Shown piece by piece: positions 9,033-17,981 of a stretch of DNA of 64,000 nt. Position 1 is the first letter of the stretch. Every line of letters starts with the position of its first letter. This stretch comes from an uncultured Eubacteriales bacterium (GTDB lineage Bacteria > Bacillota > Clostridia > Lachnospirales > Lachnospiraceae): NCBI GenBank assembly GCA_900315015.1, contig OMXJ01000011.1, forward strand, positions 1 through 64,000, in the 5' to 3' direction. The notes under the pieces were generated by a model that saw only the letters and a program-made list of their open reading frames with translations, was not told where the DNA came from and did no database searches. A program made the translations under genes and the position numbers.

Positions 9033-12000
9033 TTATTCCTCAGTAATCATTGAATGAAGTTCCTGGATGCTTGTAACATCTCCCTTACCGTACTTCTTGA
9101 TGTACTTTATTCCCTTTGCTGCTTCCTTAGCTGCTGCCATGGTTGTGATATAAGGAACTCTTCTCTTAATTGCCTGCTTTCTGATGTAACTGTCATCATG
9201 AACGCTATCCTTGCCAGCTGGTGAGTTGATGATAAGTGCAAGCTCGCCATTGGTAATAGCATCAAGGATATTTGGTCTTCCTTCATAGAGCTTAAGGATC
9301 TTCTCTGCTGGAATTCCTGCATCTGTGATGATTTCATATGAATGACCTGTTGCTACGATTGTAAAGCCGTCCTCATAGAAGCTTCTTGCTACATCTACGA
9401 TTTCTGCCTTATCCTTGCGGTTTACTGAAATAAGAACCTTGCCCTCTGTTGGAAGGATATTCTTAACAGCCTCCTGTGCCTTGCTGAATGAAAGTCCTGT
9501 GCCAGCTTCCTTGCTGATTCCAAGAACCTCACCTGTTGAACGCATTTCTGGTCCAAGAACAGGATCATATCCCTCAAATCTGTCGAATGGGAATGCTGCT
9601 TCCTTAACACCGTGGTAAGGAATAACCTTCTTCTTAAGGTTAACAAGTGGTGACTCGGCATTTGTGAATTCTCTTGTGATGATATCAACAGCAAGAGGAA
9701 CCATGCGGATGTCACAAACCTTTGATACAAGTGGAACTGTACGTGATGCACGTGGGTTTGCTTCGATTACATATACTGTATCGTCCTCGATTGCGAACTG
9801 AACATTAAGGAGACCCTCAACGCCCATTTCAAGAGCCATCTTCTTTGTATATTCTTCGATAGTTCTCTGATGCTCAGCTGACATGTATGCTGGTGGAAGT
9901 ATGCAGCATGAATCTCCTGAATGGATTCCTGCTCTCTCGATATGCTCCATAACTGTAGGAACATATGCAAGCTTTCCATCACTGATTGCATCTGCTTCGC
10001 ACTCAGCGGCATTGTTAAGGAAACGGTCGATAAGGATAGGTCTGTCTGGTGTTACACCGATTGCCTCAGCCATGTAGTTCTCCATAGCTTCTGAATCGTA
10101 AACAACTTCCATTCCACGTCCGCCAAGAACGAATGAAGGACGAACCATTACCGGATAGCCGATCTTCTCAGCGATTGCCTTTGCTTCCTCAACAGTTGAA
10201 GCCATTCCTGACTCTGCCATAGGAATATTAAGCTTTTCCATCATTGCACGGAAAAGATCTCTGTCTTCTGCTTCTGCAATAACTCTTGAAGATGTTCCAA
10301 GGATATGAACTCCATTCTCCTCAAGTGTTGCTGCAAGGTTGAGAGGTGTCTGTCCGCCGAACTGAGCGATAACGCCAAGTGGCTTTTCCTTAGCATAGAT
10401 GCCAAGAACATCCTCTACTGTAAGTGGCTCGAAGTAAAGCTTGTCTGATGTATCATAGTCTGTTGAAACTGTCTCTGGGTTGCAGTTTACCATGATTGTC
10501 TCAAAGCCGAGCTTCTTGAGCTCCTTTGCTGCATGTACACAGCAGTAATCGAATTCGATACCCTGACCGATTCTGTTAGGACCGCCGCCAAGGATCATGA
10601 TCTTCTTCTTATCGCTAACTACTGCAGTATCATTTGTAGCGTTGTATGTTGAATAGTAATATGCGCTGTCCTTTGTACCGAATACATGTACAGCCTCATA
10701 GTGCTGAATTAAACCGATTTCTGCTCTTCTTGCACGGATCTTGCTCTCTGGGATCTCAAGAATCTGAGCGATGTACTTATCTGAGAAGCCATCCTTCTTT
10801 ACCTTTGTAAGAAGCTCGTCTGATGGAAGGCTGCCCTTTGACTTAAGAAGCTCTTCTTCCTCATCTACAAGTTCCTTGATCTGGTTTGTGAAGTAATGCT
10901 TTACCTTTGTAATTTCAAAGATTTCATCTGCTGTTGCGCCTTTGCGGAGTGCCTCATAAATTAAGAAGTAACGCTCTGAATTAGGAGTAACAAGCTTTCT
11001 TAAGATTTCTTCCTTTGTAAGTGAATCGAAATTCTTTGCATGACCTAAACCGCTTCTGCCGATTTCAAGAGAACGGATTGCCTTGTGGAAGCTCTCCTTG
11101 AAGGTAGGTGCAATGCTCATTGCCTCACCAACAGCCTTCATTGAAGTGCCAAGCTTATCTTCTTCACCCTTGAACTTTTCAAAGGTGAATCTTGCGATCT
11201 TTGTAACTACAAAGCTGTCGCCTGGTGTGTACTTGTCTAATGTACCGCAAACACCATCTTCGATTTCATCAAGTGTAAGTCCTGCCGCAAGCATTGCTGA
11301 TACAAGTGCAATAGGGAAACCTGTTGCCTTTGATGCAAGTGCTGATGAACGGCTTGTTCTTGGATTGATTTCGATGATGATTATTCTATCTGTCTTTGGA
11401 TCATATGCGAACTGTACGTTACATCCGCCGATAATGCCTACCTTATCTATAATGCGATATGCCTGCTCCTGAAGTCTTGCCTGGAGCTCCTTTGACTGTG
11501 TCTGCATTCCTGCAGCGCAGAGTGAATCACCTGTATGTACGCCTACTGGATCGATATTTTCGATGAAGCAGACAGTGATCTTATTGCCCTTTGCATCGCG
11601 AACTACCTCGAGCTCAAGCTCTTCCCAGCCGAGTACTGATTCCTCGATAAGAATCTGGTGAATGAGTGATGCCTGAAGTCCCTTTGCTGCAACTGCCTTA
11701 AGCTCGTCTACATTGTATACGAAACCGCCGCCAGCTCCGCCCATTGTATATGCAGGACGTACAACTAATGGGAAACCGATTTTCTCTGCTATTGTAAGTG
11801 CCTCGTCCATTGAATAGGCAACGTCACTTCTTGCACATTCAACTCCGATGCTCTCCATGTCTCTCTTGAATACGATACGGTCTTCACCAGCCTCGATTGA
11901 ATCAACCTTGATACCGATTACTTCTACTCCGTACTTTTCAAGAATTCCATCCTTATATAATTCTGATGCCAGATTAAGAGCACTCTGTCCACCTAAATTT

Positions 12001-12263
12001 GGAAGAAGCGCATCTGGGCGTTCTTTAGCGATTATCTGTTCCAGACGAGCCTCGTTAAGTGGTTCAATGTAAGTTACATCAGCTGTTTCTGGGTCTGTCA
12101 TGATTGTTGCAGGGTTTGAGTTAACGAGCACAATTTCATAGCCGAGCTTCTTTAAAGCCTTGCATGCCTGTGTTCCTGAGTAGTCAAACTCGCAAGCCTG
12201 TCCAATTACGATTGGTCCAGAGCCGATGATTAAAACCTTGTGAATATCTGTTCTCTTTGGCAT
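9033..12263 (-). CDS. carB: carbamoyl-phosphate synthase large subunit
   Basis: A full-length 1076-residue enzyme that makes carbamoyl phosphate from bicarbonate, two ATP and ammonia supplied by the small subunit CarA, feeding pyrimidine and arginine synthesis. It has the two homologous ATP-grasp halves: the first opens VLIIGSGPIVIGQACEFDYS, the second IMILGGGPNRIGQGIEFDYC at about residue 555. Substrate-binding motifs MGGAGGGFVYN, INPRTSRSSALASKATG and ANPRASRTVPLVSK are visible. The allosteric MGS domain occupies about residues 940-1076. No carA or other pyr/arg gene flanks it, so CarA must come from elsewhere in the genome. The start has AGGAGG at a good distance. Confidence 0.97.
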   Translation of the reverse strand: MPKRTDIHKVLIIGSGPIVIGQACEFDYSGTQACKALKKLGYEIVLVNSNPATIMTDPETADVTYIEPLNEARLEQIIAKERPDALLPNLGGQSALNLASELYKDGILEKYGVEVIGIKVDSIEAGEDRIVFKRDMESIGVECARSDVAYSMDEALTIAEKIGFPLVVRPAYTMGGAGGGFVYNVDELKAVAAKGLQASLIHQILIEESVLGWEELELEVVRDAKGNKITVCFIENIDPVGVHTGDSLCAAGMQTQSKELQARLQEQAYRIIDKVGIIGGCNVQFAYDPKTDRIIIIEINPRTSRSSALASKATGFPIALVSAMLAAGLTLDEIEDGVCGTLDKYTPGDSFVVTKIARFTFEKFKGEEDKLGTSMKAVGEAMSIAPTFKESFHKAIRSLEIGRSGLGHAKNFDSLTKEEILRKLVTPNSERYFLIYEALRKGATADEIFEITKVKHYFTNQIKELVDEEEELLKSKGSLPSDELLTKVKKDGFSDKYIAQILEIPESKIRARRAEIGLIQHYEAVHVFGTKDSAYYYSTYNATNDTAVVSDKKKIMILGGGPNRIGQGIEFDYCCVHAAKELKKLGFETIMVNCNPETVSTDYDTSDKLYFEPLTVEDVLGIYAKEKPLGVIAQFGGQTPLNLAATLEENGVHILGTSSRVIAEAEDRDLFRAMMEKLNIPMAESGMASTVEEAKAIAEKIGYPVMVRPSFVLGGRGMEVVYDSEAMENYMAEAIGVTPDRPILIDRFLNNAAECEADAISDGKLAYVPTVMEHIERAGIHSGDSCCILPPAYMSAEHQRTIEEYTKKMALEMGVEGLLNVQFAIEDDTVYVIEANPRASRTVPLVSKVCDIRMVPLAVDIITREFTNAESPLVNLKKKVIPYHGVKEAAFPFDRFEGYDPVLGPEMRSTGEVLGISKEAGTGLSFSKAQEAVKNILPTEGKVLISVNRKDKAEIVDVARSFYEDGFTIVATGHSYEIITDAGIPAEKILKLYEGRPNILDAITNGELALIINSPAGKDSVHDDSYIRKQAIKRRVPYITTMAAAKEAAKGIKYIKKYGKGDVTSIQELHSMITEE

Positions 12264-12570
12264 TCTAGTATCCTCCTAATAATGTGTGACCGGTCTGAGA
12301 TTTTTGGCCCCATTCCGACCTCAATAATACATTATCTCATAAAGTCAACCAAATTACAATAATTTTTTTTATTTTTTTGCATTTTCTTCTGAAAGCAGTT
12401 ACAAACCAGTATTTAAGCACCGTTTCCATATTTTATCAATTGTCATTACAATGCGATTTTAATCTCTGCTTTCAAAATTTTTACTATTCATTTACATATC
12501 TTAAGAACCTTCAGGTAAGGTAACCTTCCATTTCGGTGTAAAAATTTCATAACAGGTCCTCCCATAAAAA
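12264..12570. other. intergenic region upstream of carB
   Basis: No gene is seen. A weak minus-strand promoter candidate is TTGGTT (12347-12352), 17 bases and TATTAT (12324-12329), about 60 bases before carB. The rest is AT-rich. No recognisable PyrR-binding loop, T-box or riboswitch was found. Confidence 0.4.
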
Positions 12571-12594
12571 AGGACTCCGCCTGCGCGAAGTCCT
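12571..12594 (-). terminator. intrinsic terminator of the Na/phosphate cotransporter gene
   Basis: AGGACTTCGC and GCGGAGTCCT form a 10-bp stem with one mismatch and are followed by TTTTTTATGG on the minus strand. It lies beyond the duplicated gene end. Confidence 0.8.
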
Positions 12595-12637
12595 CTATTT
12601 TGTCTATTCATTTAGCATTTACTGCCATTTTCTATCT

Positions 12638-12758
12638 TTTTACTCAGCTGGCATTTCGCCCGCCTATTTTCCTAAGATTTACCCAGCTGGCATTTTGCCC
12701 GCCTATTTTCCTAAGTTTTACTCATCTGACATCTCGTCTGCTGTCTTCTCTGGAAGTC
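12638..12758 (-). repeat. two degenerate copies of the transporter gene's 3' end
   Basis: Units of about 40 bp at roughly 12638-12676 and 12677-12715 are tandem and nearly identical. Both align with the terminal coding segment at 12717-12758. Read in the coding frame, the genuine end is EKTADEMSDE-stop. The copies read GK-stop-AGKMPAG-stop and GK-stop-AGEMPAE-stop, including the terminal TAA. This is a duplication of the gene end that has since decayed. Confidence 0.8.
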
Positions 12759-14517
12759 TGTACTTCTGCTTATTTTCATTGTACAGTCTTTCAAAGGTCT
12801 TGTCATTTGACATCTTGAGCTTGTTCATATAATCATGAGTATCGAACTGATCATCATTTACCTCAAGGAGACATACAGCTACATTTGAACAGTGATCTGC
12901 AATTCTTTCATAGCTTGTAAGTACATCTGAAAGGATGAAGCCCATTTCAATGGTACACTTACCATTGCGAAGTCTCTCTACGTGACGTCTCTTAAGCTCT
13001 GTCTGAAGATAATCGATTTCCTCTTCAAGAGGCTCTACCTCGATGGCTCTCTTTATGTCAAAGTCACGGAATACTTCACCAGTAAGCGATATAACATCTT
13101 TTAATGCGTTATTGAATATTGCAAGCTCTTTCTTGGCATCCTCTGAGAAGAACTGCTTTTTATCATGCATTTCCTTTGCTGCTTCCATGATATTTAATGC
13201 ATGGTCGCTCATTCTTTCAAAATCGCCGATTGTATGAAGAAGGACTGAGAGCATATGTGATTCTTCCTTGGTAAGATTATGGCTAGGCAGCTTTACAAGA
13301 TAGGAGCCGATGGCATCCTGGTATTTATCTACCTTATCCTCTATTTCTGCTACCTGATCTGCGATATCCTGGTCATAATTATCAAGAAGAGACATTGCCT
13401 TTACTATTGCTGTCTGAGCAAGCTCTGACATTCCATCAGTTGCTGTTTTACACTGCTCTATAGCTACACCCGGCTTATTAAGGAAACGAGAATCAAGAAG
13501 TCTTAATTCGTCATGCTTATCAATTTCCTCATTTGAACCTTCCTCATCCTTAACCGTAAGGTTTGCAAGCTTTACAAGAAGATTTGAGAAAGGAAGAAGT
13601 GCAAGAGTTGCAGCAATATTAAAAGCACTATGAACTTTTGCTATTCCCGCTGCATCTGCCTGTCCATCTACAAAAGCAAATTTTAATACTGCATGAAGCG
13701 CATAGAAAACAACCATGAATAAAATGGTACCTATAAGGTTAAAATAAAGATGGATGAGAGCTGCCCTCTTCGCATTCTTCTTTGCACCTATTGCTGAAAG
13801 CATAGCTGTAAAACATGTACCGATATTTTGTCCCATGATGATAGGAATCGCTGTTGCATAGGTAAGCGAACCTGTATTACAAAGTGCCTGCAGGATACCT
13901 ACAGATACAGATGAACTCTGTACTACGAAGGTTACTATCGCACCGACTATCATACCAAGTATAGGGTTTGAAAACATTACAAGGAGATTCGTGAACTGAG
14001 GAACATCCTTAAGAGGCTCTACAGCTTCACTCATCATATTCATTCCGAACATTAATACTGAAAAGCCAAGAAGGATTGTACCAACAAGCTTCTTCTTTTC
14101 ATTTTTGCTAAAGGTAAGAAGTATTGCACCTATTATTGCAAAAATCGGTGTAAATGATGTAGGCTTAAGGAGCATAATGAATACATTATCACTCTGAATG
14201 CCTGCAAGTGAAAGAATCCAAGCGGTAATAGTTGTACCGATATTGGCACCCATGATTACGCCTACAGCCTGAGTCAGCTGCATAATTCCCGAGTTTACGA
14301 AACCTACTACTGTTACGATTGTCGCAGCAGAGCTCTGAATTGCTGCAGTTACCAGAGCGCCGAGTGCTACTGCCTTGAACCTATTACTTGTCGTCTTTTC
14401 AAGGAACTTTTCCATTCGACCGCCCGATGCTGCCGAAAGGCCATCACCCATAACGTGCATTCCATATAAGAAAAATGCTATTCCGCCTATGAGCGACAGT
14501 ATGTCAAAAAGGTCCAT
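12718..14517 (-). CDS. Na/Pi cotransporter family protein with PhoU-like C-terminus
   Basis: A 599-residue membrane protein of the NptA/PNaS type, probably importing phosphate with sodium. The N-terminal half has about eight to nine membrane helices with the two inverted family repeats: GALVTAAIQSSAATIVTVVG and GAIVTFVVQSSSVSVGILQA carry the QSSS/QSSA motifs. The C-terminal 230 residues are helical and PhoU-like (VKLPSHNLTKEESHMLSVLL, ERIADHCSNVAVC), suggesting regulation by phosphate status. The start is set at the ATG at 14517, which has GGAGG five bases upstream; the ORF opens to 14559. It has its own promoter and terminator. Confidence 0.93.
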   Translation of the reverse strand: MDLFDILSLIGGIAFFLYGMHVMGDGLSAASGGRMEKFLEKTTSNRFKAVALGALVTAAIQSSAATIVTVVGFVNSGIMQLTQAVGVIMGANIGTTITAWILSLAGIQSDNVFIMLLKPTSFTPIFAIIGAILLTFSKNEKKKLVGTILLGFSVLMFGMNMMSEAVEPLKDVPQFTNLLVMFSNPILGMIVGAIVTFVVQSSSVSVGILQALCNTGSLTYATAIPIIMGQNIGTCFTAMLSAIGAKKNAKRAALIHLYFNLIGTILFMVVFYALHAVLKFAFVDGQADAAGIAKVHSAFNIAATLALLPFSNLLVKLANLTVKDEEGSNEEIDKHDELRLLDSRFLNKPGVAIEQCKTATDGMSELAQTAIVKAMSLLDNYDQDIADQVAEIEDKVDKYQDAIGSYLVKLPSHNLTKEESHMLSVLLHTIGDFERMSDHALNIMEAAKEMHDKKQFFSEDAKKELAIFNNALKDVISLTGEVFRDFDIKRAIEVEPLEEEIDYLQTELKRRHVERLRNGKCTIEMGFILSDVLTSYERIADHCSNVAVCLLEVNDDQFDTHDYMNKLKMSNDKTFERLYNENKQKYRLPEKTADEMSDE

Positions 14518-14659
14518 ACCATCCTCCACACATTTCGTACCGCTTACCTTGATAAACAATACTTATATTAATATTTTTTTTGCATCTCTATACGTTTACC
14601 CATTTAAAGCCCACGCCAAAATTAGATTTTCGCGTCCACGTCTAAAAGACACATTCTCG

Positions 14660-14688
14660 ATTATACAATACAATTTTCAAAAACACAA
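14660..14688 (-). promoter_or_regulatory. sigma-A promoter of the Na/Pi cotransporter gene
   Basis: On the minus strand TTGTGT (14683-14688), 17 bases and TATAAT (14660-14665) lie about 145 bases upstream of the start. Confidence 0.6.
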
Positions 14689-14717
14689 TGGCTTTATAAA
14701 AATTTATTATTACAAGA

Positions 14718-16394
14718 TCAGATACCCATTTCTTTACTGAGCTGCTCTACTACAGCCTTAAGTGTGCCCGGCTTAAAAGGATTGTTAAGACCTACCTTAT
14801 CTACAAGCCCGTTAAAGAAATCCGATGCTGAAAGCTTGCAGAGCTCTAAATAGCTCTCCCATGCTCCCTTAAAATCCTTATCCATCCATGCCTTATACTG
14901 AAGTGCATCTGTCTGCGCAATGCAGTAATCAATGTAGTAAAGAGGATTATCATAGATATGATGCTGTTTCTGCCAGAAGCAGCCCTTTTCATAATAATCG
15001 CAGCCCGTGTAGTCTAAATGAGGCTTATACTGCTTTTCAAGCTCACGCCATGCAGCATTTCTCTCATCTGGTGTCATGTCCGGATTAGAATAAACAATAT
15101 CCTGGAATTCATCTACCATTGTTCCATAAGGAATGAACATGATTGAATCCTCAAAGTGCATGTCTACATAATCCTTTGCTCTGTCGCCAAAGAAAAGAGG
15201 CATCCATTTTTCTGTAAAGAACTCCATGCTCATTGAATGAGTCTCTGCAGTTTCCATGGTTATGTCCGCATGCTCTTTTATTGGATCCTTTGCCGATATA
15301 AAGCCCTGGAAGGCATGTCCGCACTCATGAGTAATAACATCTGCATCTCCGCTGGTTCCATTAAAGTTTGCAAAGATGTATGGTGAATTATAATCAGGGA
15401 TAAAGGTCATGTAGCCGCCTGTCTTCTTGGTCTTTCTTCCAAGCACGTCAAAGAGCTCATTATCGCACATAAAGTTCATGAACTCTGCTGTCTCAGGTGA
15501 GAGCTCATTATACATTTTTCTTCCTGCCTCTAAAATCTCCTCCGGAGTTCCGATCGGCGCTGGATTTCCGTTTGTAAAGTAAACGCCCTCATCGATGAAA
15601 TTCAGCTTATCAAGGCCTAGTCTTTGTCTTCTTCTATCATGGAGCTTTTCGACAAAAGGTACAAAGTCCTTCTTTACCTGCTCGCGGAAAGCCTGAATGT
15701 CCTCTCTTGTGTAGCAGTTACGGTTCATTCTTGCATAGCCAAGAGGAAGGTAATTTTCATATCCCATCTCTCTTCCCTGCTTGGTACGATTCTTTACAAG
15801 GCGGTCATAGATATCATCGAACTTATCCTTATTCTTTACAAAGAACTCAGTGTACTTTTCATAGGCCTTTCTTCTGATTTCTCTATCCTTATTATGAAGA
15901 TATGGCATCATGAGCGAAAGATTGAGAGTTTCACCCTCCCACTCGATTTTTGCTGTTGCAAGAAGCTTATTATACTCACTTGTAATGGCATTTTCCTCCT
16001 GCATAAGTGGAAGAATCTTCTCATCAATGCTCTTCATTGCAAGCTCAATATTCTTAAAAGCTACCTTTCCAATTTTTTCCTCAAGGTATGCACGGTAAGG
16101 TGAGTTATAGAGCTTTGTCTGGTAAGATACAACCATATTCTCGTATTCTGGAAGAATCTGGTCAAAAAAATCATGTTCCTTATCATAGAACTCATCTGTC
16201 ATGTCAATGTCGTGACGAATATGTGCTATGGTATATAAAGATTCTACATGATCCCTAAGCTTATAATATCTCTTATGTACCTCGAACTGCTCCTCGCCCG
16301 ACTTTGCTGCATCAAGAGCCTTTTCAAGCTCTGCAAATTCAGCCTTTACCTTCTCAAAATCTAATCTTTCGTATGGCATTTCTGAAAACTTCAT
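14718..16394 (-). CDS. M3 family oligoendopeptidase (PepF-like)
   Basis: A 558-residue cytoplasmic zinc metallopeptidase expected to degrade short peptides. The active-site motif ITHECGHAFQGF (HEXXH form HECGH, at about residues 355-366) and the downstream ligand region ITMETAETHSMSMEFFTE, with the third zinc-ligand glutamate, are intact. The N-terminus (YERLDFEKVKAEFAELEKAL) and length fit the shorter M3 oligoendopeptidases rather than the 600-residue PepF proper. AAGGAG lies eight bases before the ATG. The gene is single. No terminator is visible in the short space before the next minus-strand gene. Confidence 0.92.
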   Translation of the reverse strand: MKFSEMPYERLDFEKVKAEFAELEKALDAAKSGEEQFEVHKRYYKLRDHVESLYTIAHIRHDIDMTDEFYDKEHDFFDQILPEYENMVVSYQTKLYNSPYRAYLEEKIGKVAFKNIELAMKSIDEKILPLMQEENAITSEYNKLLATAKIEWEGETLNLSLMMPYLHNKDREIRRKAYEKYTEFFVKNKDKFDDIYDRLVKNRTKQGREMGYENYLPLGYARMNRNCYTREDIQAFREQVKKDFVPFVEKLHDRRRQRLGLDKLNFIDEGVYFTNGNPAPIGTPEEILEAGRKMYNELSPETAEFMNFMCDNELFDVLGRKTKKTGGYMTFIPDYNSPYIFANFNGTSGDADVITHECGHAFQGFISAKDPIKEHADITMETAETHSMSMEFFTEKWMPLFFGDRAKDYVDMHFEDSIMFIPYGTMVDEFQDIVYSNPDMTPDERNAAWRELEKQYKPHLDYTGCDYYEKGCFWQKQHHIYDNPLYYIDYCIAQTDALQYKAWMDKDFKGAWESYLELCKLSASDFFNGLVDKVGLNNPFKPGTLKAVVEQLSKEMGI

Positions 16395-16430
16395 ATTTAT
16401 CTCCTTCTAATTTCATAATATTACTTTACA

Positions 16431-16642
16431 ACTGTGGTACTGGTGCAGCACACTGTTGTACCAGTTTATTATGTACCAGATTAATTCTTTACCAGTTTAA
16501 TTCTGTTGTAACGTTTTAGTACTGTGGGACCAGTTTAGTACTATTGTACTGGTGCAACACCGTGGTAGCGATTTGGTACTGTAATACTGGTGCAGCACTG
16601 TGTTTTTGGCATTACTTTAAGCTAAACTATATTCTGGTACAT
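16431..16642. repeat. cluster of TACTGGT/ACCAGTA repeats upstream of the M3 peptidase
   Basis: This stretch holds at least eight copies of CTGGT or its complement. Three are parts of a longer direct repeat, TACTGGTGCARCAC (about 16438, 16547 and 16585). Four inverted copies (TACCAGTTTA-like) lie between the first and second. Several can pair into small hairpins. No ORF is apparent. Confidence 0.6.
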
Positions 16643-17719
16643 TTACCTAAAGAATGCAATTTTCTCAAGCACCTCTCTATCACACTTAAATGGCACTTTT
16701 GCCAGCTTTGCCGGATTCTTTACTAAAACATCTACCGCATGCATAAGATCCTTTTCACTTATCACCGGATTTTCGCATACTATATTGTAGAAATCCTGAT
16801 ACTGCCTAGCGCTCTTGAAGCCCGAAAGGTCTAGAAGATGGGTACTTTCTGCTTCATCTGCCTGTGAAAGATAGCCTGCTTCAAAATAGCCTATTGCCTT
16901 TCCATGCTCCATTTTAAGCTCAAATGTTATAGGATAGGATAAACCGTGTGGAATGGTAGTTCCAGACTGCGCTATAGCCACACCGCCAAGCGCCGAGGCA
17001 TGCATGAGCCTGTTATAATCTGCCAGCTCTGCCTTCTTATTTCCAAGAAGTACATCTCTGCTGCCGCTCCATACCGCTATGCCCTCTTCTGCTACAGCTC
17101 TGCTATAAGCATCGGCATCAGTATTTACAAAGCTTTCATAAAGATGCCCTAGAGCATCTATCGCTGTATTTCTGATTATTTTCTCCGGTGCAAAGGCAAG
17201 ATACTTTCCATCTATTAAAGCTACATCCGCAAAAATCCTATGGGATATCGAGCCCTTCGTTCTCTTTTCAGGTATTGTAAGCACACTGACTGCCGTAACC
17301 TCAGAGCCTGTGCCGCAGGTGGTAGGTATCAGTACAAGTGGAATCCTTGAGATATCATGATTATTATATAAATAATCTGCTCCTTCCTCCTTATGGCATA
17401 TCATAAGAGCAATGGCCTTTGCCGCATCAAGCGGAGAGCCTCCTCCTATGCCTATTACAAAATCAGCACCCTCATTTACGCCAAAATCCCTTGCCTTCAT
17501 TATAGTTGCTATTTCAGGATTTTCTTCCACCTGATCGAACAGGCAAAAATCTATTCCTAGGCTCTTTAGTGCATCTGTCACGTCCTCATAGGCTCCGTTC
17601 AGCTTTGCAGAGTGCCTTCCTGTAACAAGGAGTGCCTTCTTGCCGCGTTTAAGCTCATCCTTATGATTTTTTACTGCATCATTTTCTTCAAATACCTTTA
17701 CAGGCATATAAAATTTCAT
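16643..17719 (-). CDS. iron-containing alcohol dehydrogenase
   Basis: A 358-residue NAD(P)-dependent oxidoreductase of the group III alcohol dehydrogenase family, probably reducing an aldehyde during fermentation. The nucleotide-binding motif GIGGGSPLDAAKAIAL (about residues 90-105) and PTTCGTGSEVTAVSVLT are present. So are the iron-ligand histidines in IDALGHLYESF and in TIPHGLSYPITFELKMEHGKAI. The last part is short compared with BdhA-type enzymes (about 385). The substrate cannot be told from the sequence. It has a minus-strand promoter directly upstream. Confidence 0.88.
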   Translation of the reverse strand: MKFYMPVKVFEENDAVKNHKDELKRGKKALLVTGRHSAKLNGAYEDVTDALKSLGIDFCLFDQVEENPEIATIMKARDFGVNEGADFVIGIGGGSPLDAAKAIALMICHKEEGADYLYNNHDISRIPLVLIPTTCGTGSEVTAVSVLTIPEKRTKGSISHRIFADVALIDGKYLAFAPEKIIRNTAIDALGHLYESFVNTDADAYSRAVAEEGIAVWSGSRDVLLGNKKAELADYNRLMHASALGGVAIAQSGTTIPHGLSYPITFELKMEHGKAIGYFEAGYLSQADEAESTHLLDLSGFKSARQYQDFYNIVCENPVISEKDLMHAVDVLVKNPAKLAKVPFKCDREVLEKIAFFR

Positions 17720-17760
17720 AATGGATATACGTCCTTCCTTTCTAAATAATATACAAGGAA

Positions 17761-17790
17761 ATTATAATCCAATACTCCAACAAAAGTCAA
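17761..17790 (-). promoter_or_regulatory. sigma-A promoter of the Fe-ADH gene
   Basis: Minus strand TTGACT (17785-17790), 18 bases and TATAAT (17761-17766), about 40 bases before the start; GAAAGGAAGGA is the ribosome site. Confidence 0.7.
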
Positions 17791-17810
17791 GGAATACACA
17801 AAAAATACAA

Positions 17811-17840
17811 AACTCCGGAGCCATCACTGATTCCGGAGTT
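17811..17840 (-). terminator. intrinsic terminator of the Ca2+ ATPase gene
   Basis: AACTCCGGA pairs with TCCGGAGTT (nine bases) around a 12-base loop. T-rich tails are present on both strands; the minus-strand tail serves the ATPase gene. Confidence 0.8.
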
Positions 17841-17860
17841 TTTTTTACTATTAAAGTCTT

Positions 17861-17971
17861 TACTTAGCCCTTCGCACAGCTTTCACCAAACCATTCGTAA
17901 GGTTTTACTTAGCCTTTCGCACAGCTTTCACCAAACCATTCGTAAGGTTTTACTTAGCCCTTCGCAAGGCC
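17861..17971 (-). repeat. 45-bp tandem repeat downstream of the Ca2+ ATPase gene
   Basis: Two and a half near-identical units with an exact 45-base period (starts at 17861, 17906 and 17951). On the minus strand each full unit reads as 13 sense codons and a stop (KPYEWFGESCAKG-stop). It therefore resembles a repeated gene 3' end, although it does not match the end of the adjacent ATPase (KKERNL). Confidence 0.85.
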
Positions 17972-17981
17972 TTAATGCATA

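Noticed and set aside
16394..17719. Remnant of an insertion sequence in the repeat-rich gap between the peptidase and Fe-ADH
   Set aside because: No transposase fragment or terminal inverted repeats with target duplication could be found.
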